Shown: one piece after another, positions 6,859-12,710 of the stretch
Position numbering within the stretch: position 1 is the first letter of the stretch
Layout: every line of letters begins with the position of its first letter
From: DAOTVS01 sp034436375
GTDB lineage: Bacteria > Chloroflexota > Anaerolineae > SpSt-313
Direction: 5' to 3'
DNA: 16,531 nucleotides
Assembly: GCA_034436375.1 (NCBI GenBank)
Contig: DAOTVS010000178.1
Coordinates: 1-16,531 of the forward strand
Program-made: the position numbers and the translations under genes
Notes under the pieces: model-generated
What the model saw: only the letters and a program-made list of their open reading frames with translations
The model's database searches: none
What the model was told of the DNA's origin: nothing

Positions 6859-7009
6859 CCTTCTTCCATCCGGACTATACCGTCGGCCCCGGCCTGTACC
6901 GGGTCTGCCCAGGGTATCCTGGGCTTGCGGGCTTGCGGGAGATCGCTCCCCTGCCTACCGCCGATCGGGAATTGGCGCAGTCGCGCTGCGCCTCACCCTG
7001 CCCCGAAGG
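6859..7009 (-). ncRNA. FMN riboswitch (RFN element) aptamer
   Basis: Reading the minus strand from 7009 to 6859, the conserved RFN segments appear in order. They are CCUUCGGGGCAGGGUG (5' P1/P2), AAUUCCCGAUCGGCGGU (P2/P3), GCAAGCCC before P4, CCCGGU...CCGGGGCCGACGGUAUAGUC (P5/P6) and CCGGAUGGAAGAAGG (closing P1). P1 is CCUUC with GAAGG. P4 is CCCAGG-CCUGGG. Two features are unusual. A 19-base self-complementary hairpin (6992-6974) is inserted inside loop 2, and the GCAAGCCC joining segment is duplicated in tandem (6937-6922). The aptamer senses FMN and normally represses flavin synthesis or uptake genes. It is followed by an intrinsic terminator and ribX. Confidence 0.96.
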
Positions 7010-7030
7010 TTCAAGTATGAGATTGAGTGT

Positions 7031-7059
7031 ATTATACTACGATCGCCCAAATGGCACAA
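7031..7059 (-). promoter_or_regulatory. Sigma-70 promoter of the riboswitch operon
   Basis: On the minus strand TTGTGC (7059-7054) and a perfect TATAAT (7036-7031) are 17 bases apart. The start would fall near 7024, about 15 bases before the aptamer begins at 7009. The fit between the promoter position and the aptamer edge is good independent support. Confidence 0.7.
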
Positions 7060-7079
7060 GATGGACACATGGCCTGCGG

Positions 7080-7108
7080 TTGCACGCGCTGCCTGGCAGG
7101 AGTATCAT
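7080..7108 (+). promoter_or_regulatory. Candidate sigma-70 promoter of the aldose epimerase gene
   Basis: TTGCAC (7080-7085) and TATCAT (7103-7108) are separated by 17 bases. Transcription would start near 7115, giving a leader of about 28 bases with AGGAGG before the ATG at 7143. It lies back to back with the riboswitch promoter, the two -35 boxes being about 20 bases apart. Confidence 0.55.
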
Positions 7109-7142
7109 AGGACGTAGAACCGTTTTGGCAGGAGGAAGGCCT

Positions 7143-8135
7143 ATGGAATTGCCCTATGACGTCCGCCGTGAAGAGGAGGACGGCTACCCGGTTTATGTCC
7201 TGGAGGACCGGGCAGTGCGCTCAGAGGCCTGGGTGGTGCCTGGGATCGGGCTCAATCTCTACCGCTTCTCGATTGAGCGCGGAGACGAGAGCATTGCCGT
7301 TATCGATTCCCCTCCGACCCTGGAAGACCTGCGCCGCGAGCCCTATCACTATGGCGTGCCAGTCCTTTTCCCCTTCCCCGGGCGCATTCCGCAGGGGCGT
7401 TTTACCTTTGGCGGGCGCGCTTTTGCACTGGCGGAGCTGGACGAGGAGGGCAATGCCATACACGGCCTGGTGGCCAGCCGGCCCTGGCGGGTGATTGCGA
7501 CCGGCCCCAGCGGCGAAGACGGGGCGGTGCTGGTAGGGCGCTTTGAATCGCCCGAGTTTTCAGTGCTGGCGGAGCAATATCCCTCGGCCTTCCGCCTGGA
7601 CCTGACCTATCGCCTGCGCGCCTGGACTCTGACCATCGAGGCGCGCGCTGAGAATATTGGCCGTGACCCGCTGCCCATCGGTTTTGGCCTGCACCCCTAC
7701 CTGCGGGCGCCCTTGCGTGAAGCGCTGACAGCTGGAGGCTGCGTCATCGAGGTGCCGGCTACCCGCCGCTGGGAGCTGGCAGGTGGGGTGCCCACCGGGC
7801 GCTTGTTGCCGCTGGATGAGGACCTGGCGCAGGGCGTCTCGCTGGAGGGGCGCATTTTCGACGACGTCTACACCGGCCTCTTGCTCACGGACGGCGTCTC
7901 GCGCTGCGTCATGGGCGACACCCGCGCCCGCCTGGCTGCGGTGGTCGAGGCCGACCGGCAGTTCGGCCAGTGGGTTGTCTACACTCCGCCACGGCCCGCC
8001 ATTTGTTTTGAGCCCTGGACCTCTTTGCCCAACGCCGTCCAGCTCCAGCAACAGGGCATTGACGCGGGCCTGATTGTGCTGGAGCCCGGGGGGTGGAGAT
8101 GCTGGACGGTGAGACTCGTAATACGTAATACGTAA
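7143..8135 (+). CDS. Aldose 1-epimerase family protein
   Basis: The 330-residue protein matches the aldose 1-epimerase (mutarotase) beta-sandwich fold, which interconverts the alpha and beta anomers of sugars such as glucose and galactose in the cytoplasm. Family landmarks are FPFPGRI (76-82), NAIHGL with H107, GFGLHPYL with H184 as the likely proton donor, and ICFEPWTS with E290 as the likely base. An AGGAGG seven bases upstream sets the start at 7143; the frame is open back to 6933, but those codons overlap the riboswitch and both promoters. The last few residues (LVIRNT) are read through the first units of an AT-rich heptamer repeat, so the natural C-terminus may have been moved by repeat insertion. 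Its neighbours do not reveal which sugar is used. It could equally be a glucose-6-phosphate 1-epimerase-like member. Confidence 0.88.
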   Translation: MELPYDVRREEEDGYPVYVLEDRAVRSEAWVVPGIGLNLYRFSIERGDESIAVIDSPPTLEDLRREPYHYGVPVLFPFPGRIPQGRFTFGGRAFALAELDEEGNAIHGLVASRPWRVIATGPSGEDGAVLVGRFESPEFSVLAEQYPSAFRLDLTYRLRAWTLTIEARAENIGRDPLPIGFGLHPYLRAPLREALTAGGCVIEVPATRRWELAGGVPTGRLLPLDEDLAQGVSLEGRIFDDVYTGLLLTDGVSRCVMGDTRARLAAVVEADRQFGQWVVYTPPRPAICFEPWTSLPNAVQLQQQGIDAGLIVLEPGGWRCWTVRLVIRNT

Positions 8136-8284
8136 GCTGTTATAAGGTGTAATAAGTAACAAGTAATAAGTAAGGTCGTCGCTGCAAAGCATGCATTGCT
8201 TTTCGTGGCATTTGCTTCAACGAGACTGGCGCAAAGCATCGGCTATACCGAAATGGTTGCTTTACTTATTACTTGTTACTTATT
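8117..8284. repeat. AT-rich heptamer repeats with a 23-bp inverted repeat pair
   Basis: The first part, from about 8117 to 8135, repeats CGTAATA with a seven-base period and overlaps the end of the epimerase gene. The next array, 8151-8173, repeats units such as AATAAGT and AACAAGT. Its 23 bases are the exact reverse complement of 8262-8284, separated by 88 bases. The inverted pair encloses ordinary-composition DNA that codes for nothing evident. The arrangement resembles a small non-autonomous element or a dispersed intergenic repeat family, and the AT-richness stands out against the GC-rich surroundings. Confidence 0.85.
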
Positions 8285-8338
8285 GCGCCTTGTAGCGATC
8301 TTGCGGATTGGCAACATACCCTATCATAAGGAGCAACT

Positions 8339-8941
8339 ATGCCCACACTCGTTGATGCGCGCGGCAAAGCCTGCCCGCAACCGGTGATCATGACTCGCAA
8401 AGCGCTGGCTCAGGACCGAGAGGTGACGGTGATTGTCGACAATACCACCGCCCGCGAGAACGTCCTGGGCCTGGCCCGCAGCCAGGGTTGTGAGGTACAG
8501 GTAGAGGAACGGAGTGACGGCATCTATCTGCATATTCACGCCGGGGCGGCCCCGGCAGCGGCGCCGGCCCCCGCGCCCGCCCCGGCTGCGGCCGCAGGTG
8601 GGGCCGGGTCCAGTGTGCTTCTGATCGGCAGCGATCAGATGGGCCGCGGCGCCGAGGAGTTGGGCGGCATCCTCATGCGCAGCCTGATGCACACCCTCAC
8701 CGAGGTTTCGCCCCTGCCGGATGTGTTGATACTGATCAATGGCGGCGTCCGGCTCGTGGTCGAGGGCTCGCCGGTGCTCGATGACCTGCGCGCTCTGGCC
8801 GACCGTGGGGTACAGATCCTTGCCTGCGGCACCTGCCTCAGTTACTATGAGCTGAAGGACAAGGTCGCCGTCGGCACCGTCTCCAACATGTACACCATCG
8901 CCGAGACCTTGCTCGGCGCCGGCAGGGTTGTCAGCTTGTGA
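8339..8941 (+). CDS. yedF: YedF: TusA-like and DsrE-like fusion, selenium-metabolism family
   Basis: The 200-residue protein is a two-domain fusion. Residues 1-67 are a TusA/SirA-like domain with the CPxP motif at 12-15 (ACPQP, C12 being the sulfur-carrying cysteine). A flexible Ala/Pro linker follows at about 68-90. Residues 91-200 are a DsrE/DsrF-like domain with ACGTCLSYYELKD (C163, C166), the hallmark of the sulfurtransferase-like YedF family often linked to selenium metabolism. Such proteins are thought to carry persulfide or selenide groups; the exact reaction is not established. AAGGAG before the ATG supports the start. No selD, selA, selB or selenoprotein gene is present in this window, so the selenium link cannot be tested here. 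It is followed at once by a strong terminator whose stem begins at the last base of the stop codon. Confidence 0.9.
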   Translation: MPTLVDARGKACPQPVIMTRKALAQDREVTVIVDNTTARENVLGLARSQGCEVQVEERSDGIYLHIHAGAAPAAAPAPAPAPAAAAGGAGSSVLLIGSDQMGRGAEELGGILMRSLMHTLTEVSPLPDVLILINGGVRLVVEGSPVLDDLRALADRGVQILACGTCLSYYELKDKVAVGTVSNMYTIAETLLGAGRVVSL

Positions 8942-8983
8942 AAAGAGACTTCCGAAGTCTTGAGGGCTTCGGAAGTCTCTTTT
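8941..8983. terminator. Bidirectional intrinsic terminator between yedF and nagA
   Basis: Bases 8941-8957 (AAAAGAGACTTCCGAAG) are the exact reverse complement of 8967-8983, giving a 17-bp stem and nine-base loop TCTTGAGGG. An A-run leads one arm and a T-run closes the other, so it can terminate transcription in both directions. It begins on the last base of the yedF stop codon and ends on the last base of the nagA stop codon. Confidence 0.92.
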
Positions 8984-10152
8984 CAGCACACCCAGCGCCC
9001 GCCGATCATCGTGCGCCAGGCGCTCCAGTCTGGGTCAAAGATGGCGATATCCGCGTCCTTGCCCGCTTCCAGGGAGCCTTTGCGGTCCGCGAGGCCGACG
9101 ATGCGCGCCGGCGTCAGGGTGACCATGCGCACGGCCTCGGCCAGGGGAATGCCGGCGACCCCGGTGAGGATCGGGATCATGCGGTTCAGCAGGGTGGTGC
9201 TGCCGGCAAAGGCGGTGCGGTCGAGCATCATGCCCACGCCGTCGTGCACGTCAAACTCCATCGCCCCCATGCGAAAATGCGCGCCCTCGGGGAGCCCGGT
9301 GCCGCAGGTCGCGTCGGATACGGCGCAGAGCCGATCCGGCCCCTTGCAGCGGTAGGCGAGCTGCATGAGCGTCTGCGGCAGGTGGCGGTTATCGGCGATC
9401 ATCTCGGCCGAAAGCTCATCGCGGGTCAGCGTCGCCTCCAGCAGGCCCGGCTTGCGCCAGGGGCCCTCGCGCACCGTGCTCGATTGGGCGCTCCAGATGT
9501 GCACTGTGTGGCGCAGGCCGGCTTGGATGGCGGCGAGCACGTGCGTATCGTGCGCCATGCTGTGCCCGGCGGCGACCACGATCCCCAGGCGCGCGGCCCG
9601 CTGGATCAGCGGCAGCGCCCCCGGCAGCTCGGGCGCCAGGGTCAGGATGCGGATGATGCGGTGATGCTCGAGCAGTTGGTCGGCCGTGCCGTCATCGGGC
9701 AGGCGCAGGTTATTCGGGTCAAGCGCTCCCTTTTGCCCCACATTCATATAGGGGCCCTCCAGGTGCACACCCAGCACCTGGGCCCCGTTGTGAGCCTCCC
9801 CCATCCACTGCCCCGCGAACTCGAGGCAGTGCAGCAGGTCGGGGATGGGCGAAGCGGCCGTAGTAGCGACGAGCGCCGTCACGCCGCACCGGGCATGGAG
9901 CGAGGTGATGGTCTGAAAGGCCTCCGTCGTCCCTTCATCGAAGGTGTGGCTCAGGGCGCCGTGGGTATGGATATCGATCAGCCCCGGAAGGACCATCCTC
10001 CCGCCGGCGTCAAACTGCTCCACATCGGCGCCCAGCGACCCCGGCACCGCCAGGCCGAGGATGCGCCCACCCTCCACCACCAGGGCCAGCCCCTGCACCG
10101 GCCCCTGGGGCAGCAGGAGGTTGCCGTTGACGATCGCCAGGCGCCCGCTCAT
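8983..10152 (-). CDS. nagA: N-acetylglucosamine-6-phosphate deacetylase (NagA-type amidohydrolase)
   Basis: The 389-residue protein is an amidohydrolase-superfamily TIM barrel. Metal and catalytic landmarks are PGLIDIHTHG (H62, H64), HLEGPYMN (E132), GHSMA (H197), H218, H257 in DNRH, and the catalytic D280 in VSDAT. This matches NagA, which removes acetate from N-acetylglucosamine-6-phosphate in the cytoplasm. H62 and H64 indicate the two-metal type rather than the single-metal E. coli form. Two motifs differ from usual NagA: HIWSAQ replaces HLFNAM, and DNRH replaces DGxH, so the exact sugar may differ. Its start codon overlaps the stop of the preceding gene by four bases (ATGA), which implies translational coupling. 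It is the last gene of a four-gene operon. Confidence in the family is high and in the substrate moderate. Confidence 0.87.
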   Translation of the reverse strand: MSGRLAIVNGNLLLPQGPVQGLALVVEGGRILGLAVPGSLGADVEQFDAGGRMVLPGLIDIHTHGALSHTFDEGTTEAFQTITSLHARCGVTALVATTAASPIPDLLHCLEFAGQWMGEAHNGAQVLGVHLEGPYMNVGQKGALDPNNLRLPDDGTADQLLEHHRIIRILTLAPELPGALPLIQRAARLGIVVAAGHSMAHDTHVLAAIQAGLRHTVHIWSAQSSTVREGPWRKPGLLEATLTRDELSAEMIADNRHLPQTLMQLAYRCKGPDRLCAVSDATCGTGLPEGAHFRMGAMEFDVHDGVGMMLDRTAFAGSTTLLNRMIPILTGVAGIPLAEAVRMVTLTPARIVGLADRKGSLEAGKDADIAIFDPDWSAWRTMIGGRWVC

Positions 10153-11558
10153 GATGCCCTCAGTTGGGCGGGCCGGGCGCTCCAGTATTGCAGGCGAGTC
10201 TGCAGCTTCATGCGGTCCAGCGGCAGATCCAGGGGGTGCGGCGGCCAGCCCCGCAGCTGCTCGATGCGCCAGTCGGCCAGCTCAGCAGCCCTGGCGGGCT
10301 CTTCCGCCCCCGGCTCCAAGTCGAGCCGGCTCGGCTCGCGCCCACCCTCCAACATCAGGTAAGCGGCGGCCACGGCGCGCAGGAGCGGCCCCGGGCCGAC
10401 CTGGGCGCCGCCGAGCTGGACGCTCGTGGGCAATTGCCCGGTCGCGCCGATGCGGCTCACCAGGTCTTGGGCGACATAGAGCCCCTGCTGCGCCGAAATG
10501 GAGACCGTATGCTCCAAGACGGGCGGCAACTCTGCCGGGCCCAGCACGGTGCGCAGGCTGACGGGCCTGGAGACCGGCCAGCCGTCCGCGAGCTGAACGC
10601 TGGCGCGCAGCAGGGCATCGAGGGTCTGCGCCGGCGAGGCGAGCGGCTCCTCCATAGAAATGGCGCCTGTGTCCACAATCTTGCGGGCCAGGTCGTGCAA
10701 CTGTGCGCGGGTCAGCTCGCCCTCGCCCGATTGGAAGCGCTCGGCCAGGGGCCCCACACCCACGATCTCGATGCCCGGCAGGCCCCGTATGGCCGCCACC
10801 ATGCGCCGCAGGTTCTTGATGCCACGGGCATAGGCCGTCAGGTCGCGCCGGGGCACCAGCTTGTACTCCTCCGGAGGGGTCTGGTAGCCCTGCACAAAGT
10901 TGACCGCGTCCCAAAAGATGGTGTGGCGGAGGCGGTTGGGGTGGGCGGCAAAGAGCCCATAGCAGGCATAGCCCTGATCACGAGCCTCACTCAGCTGCTG
11001 CAACAGAGAGGGCAGCGCGGCCTCAAAGCCGGCGTCATCGCACAGGGCATCCTCGCCACCAGGGAAATAAGTGTACTCGCTAAAGCAGAGCTGCCCCGCG
11101 TACCAGCAGGCCCCCGTCTGGCCCGAGTGGGCGCCGGAGTAGATGTTGGAGGGGATACCCAGTCGGCGGGTGGCTGCCGGGATCTGGGCGCTCCAGCTCG
11201 AGCCGGGTGTGCCCCATGAGGTAGGCGGCCGGCCGAAGATACGCGTCAGGTCGCGGGCGCCGGGGCCCTCCTGCCGCACCGCCTCGGCCACGCCATCAGC
11301 CCAGCCCTTGTCAGCCAGGTATTCGCCGACGACCGGGTGCATCGAGTGCAGGTTGGTGTGCAGGCTGATATCGTGCCGCTTGGCGGCGGCAATCACATCC
11401 CAGCGGCCGCGCCGCTCCCACAGGCGCGCCTTTTCGCCCACCACGCACAGCGAGGCCGTGACCCCGTCATCGCCCAACGCCTCGGCGATATCCAGCGCCG
11501 GGTCGTCCGCATCGGGGCAGACCAGGTCTTCGACGTCAAAACAGATATAGACGTACAT
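10149..11558 (-). CDS. Polysaccharide deacetylase-like protein with a C-terminal repeat domain
   Basis: The 469-residue protein starts with a strand ending in FDVED (D8) and later has HTNLHSMHP (H67, H71), a NodB-like metal triad as in carbohydrate esterase family 4. FAAHPNR (H206) may give the catalytic-base histidine. CE4 enzymes remove N- or O-acetyl groups from chitin, peptidoglycan or other glycans. No signal peptide is evident, so it is probably cytoplasmic. From about 283 to 405 two segments resemble each other (LARKIV...LLRASVQLADG and VAQDLV...LLRAVAAAYLMLEGG), suggesting a duplicated helical module that I cannot assign. The start at 11558 is fixed by GGAGGTGA six bases upstream; the open frame extends to 11741 but overlaps the esterase. 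It sits 19 bases after the esterase and overlaps nagA, so the three are one transcript. The internal DxD and Cys residues are not diagnostic. Confidence 0.75.
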   Translation of the reverse strand: MYVYICFDVEDLVCPDADDPALDIAEALGDDGVTASLCVVGEKARLWERRGRWDVIAAAKRHDISLHTNLHSMHPVVGEYLADKGWADGVAEAVRQEGPGARDLTRIFGRPPTSWGTPGSSWSAQIPAATRRLGIPSNIYSGAHSGQTGACWYAGQLCFSEYTYFPGGEDALCDDAGFEAALPSLLQQLSEARDQGYACYGLFAAHPNRLRHTIFWDAVNFVQGYQTPPEEYKLVPRRDLTAYARGIKNLRRMVAAIRGLPGIEIVGVGPLAERFQSGEGELTRAQLHDLARKIVDTGAISMEEPLASPAQTLDALLRASVQLADGWPVSRPVSLRTVLGPAELPPVLEHTVSISAQQGLYVAQDLVSRIGATGQLPTSVQLGGAQVGPGPLLRAVAAAYLMLEGGREPSRLDLEPGAEEPARAAELADWRIEQLRGWPPHPLDLPLDRMKLQTRLQYWSARPAQLRAS

Positions 11559-11577
11559 AGGAATCACCTCCCCATGT

Positions 11578-12618
11578 CTACAGATACTTGCGGAAAAACT
11601 CGAACGCCTTGTTGCCGCCAAAGCTGTGCGGGCCGGGGAAGATATCGGCCCACAGGCGGTCCTCGGCGCCGGCGGCGCGGTAGATGCGCCGGACGCCCTC
11701 ATAGCCCGCCAGTTGATCCTCGATATAGAAGCAATCGTCAAAGATGCCCATCTCCATCAGGAGCGGCCGCGGGGCGATGAGGCCGGCGATATCATCCGTA
11801 TCGAGGTAGCGCATGAGCCCAGGCACCATTTGCGAGCCACAAAAGTTAGCCCGCTCGATGGCAAAGCCCCGCCAGGGGTTGACGTACCCCATGATATCGG
11901 CAGCCTTGATGCGCGGCTCGACCGCGGAGGTAAAGGTGGTCATGGTGCCGCCCTGCGAAAGGCCCATCATGCCAATGCGCTGCGGGTCGACTTCAGGGCG
12001 GGTCTCGAGATAGTCGATGCAGCGTTTCATATCCCAGATGTCCAGGGCCAGCAGGTAGACGCCCATCGGGGCGCCCTTGATCAGGTTCACGTTGCAGGGG
12101 TCGCGTCCGGGAAAGGGGTCGGGGCCGTCGCGCCGCTCGCCAAAGCCGCGCAGGTCGGGGCAGATGGTCAGGAACCCGGCCCGGGCCATCTGCTCGCCAT
12201 AGTTATAGTTGGCCTCAGCGATGGCAGCCACATGGGCCGGCGAAGAGCGGATACCGGCCACAGCATCCTTGCCAAACGGGCCGTGGCCGTGACTGCAGAG
12301 GATGGCGGGGTTGGAGCGGTCGGCGGGCATATCTTTCGGGTGCAGCACCCAGCAGGGCACCGACATGCCCTCTTCCGAGTCGAATACCACCCGCTCGCGG
12401 ATGATGCCGTTGTCTTCCACCGCGCACTCGACCTCGGCATTCAGCGGCGCTGGCCGGGGGAAGGGGCCCAGGAGATCCATCAGCTTGGGGTAGGCCTCCT
12501 GCCGCCAGGCGGCCCAATCGGCGGGCGTCTCGCCCTTGAAGTGCAGCACGGGCTCCAGGCCCTCCGCCATGTGGTTCCAGTAGGCCTGCATGGAAAAGTT
12601 GCGCTTGTGCGCCGGCAT
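11578..12618 (-). CDS. Alpha/beta-hydrolase esterase (acetyl xylan esterase / dienelactone hydrolase-like)
   Basis: The 346-residue protein is an alpha/beta hydrolase. The nucleophile elbow is GLSQGG with S221, the likely acid is D294 in MGIFDD, and the base is H331 in PGPHSFGG. The oxyanion segment SHGHG (109-113) and DLRGFGER (155-162) fit the acetyl xylan esterase or Abhydrolase_7-like group acting on sugar esters. There is no signal peptide, so it is presumably cytoplasmic and works on imported, partly degraded material. AGGAGG six bases before the ATG at 12618 supports the start. It lies between the oxidoreductase (92-base gap with a hairpin) and the deacetylase-like gene (19-base gap). 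A glucuronoyl or other carboxyl esterase activity is possible. The exact ester is unknown. Confidence 0.82.
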   Translation of the reverse strand: MPAHKRNFSMQAYWNHMAEGLEPVLHFKGETPADWAAWRQEAYPKLMDLLGPFPRPAPLNAEVECAVEDNGIIRERVVFDSEEGMSVPCWVLHPKDMPADRSNPAILCSHGHGPFGKDAVAGIRSSPAHVAAIAEANYNYGEQMARAGFLTICPDLRGFGERRDGPDPFPGRDPCNVNLIKGAPMGVYLLALDIWDMKRCIDYLETRPEVDPQRIGMMGLSQGGTMTTFTSAVEPRIKAADIMGYVNPWRGFAIERANFCGSQMVPGLMRYLDTDDIAGLIAPRPLLMEMGIFDDCFYIEDQLAGYEGVRRIYRAAGAEDRLWADIFPGPHSFGGNKAFEFFRKYL

Positions 12619-12638
12619 TCTCTACCTCCTGACTTGGC

Positions 12639-12671
12639 ATCTCACGCGGAGAACGCGGAGCCGCGTGAGAT
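12639..12671. repeat. 11-bp stem-loop with direct ACGCGGAG repeats
   Basis: Bases 12639-12649 (ATCTCACGCGG) pair perfectly with 12661-12671. The stem and loop also carry a tandem direct repeat, ACGCGGAG then AACGCGGAG, then a partial third unit. It lies in the 92-base gap between the oxidoreductase and esterase genes. It resembles the short TCACGCAGAGACGCAGAG-type tandem repeats that are scattered between genes in many environmental genomes. Confidence 0.7.
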
Positions 12672-12710
12672 CCATTTTCATCGTGTGTTGTGCCCCCTGG
12701 GCATGGGGCG

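Noticed and set aside
7017..7142. Upstream in-frame ATG codons that would lengthen the aldose epimerase.
   Set aside because: They overlap the riboswitch promoter and the epimerase's own promoter and lack the clear AGGAGG seen before 7143.
8151..8284. Full insertion sequence.
   Set aside because: There is no transposase frame within the 88 bases between the inverted repeats, and no target-site duplication was evident.
8938..10362. Plus-strand open frame of 474 codons opposite nagA.
   Set aside because: Low-complexity Gly/Arg/His/Gln-rich translation with no domain. The minus strand carries the full NagA motif set.
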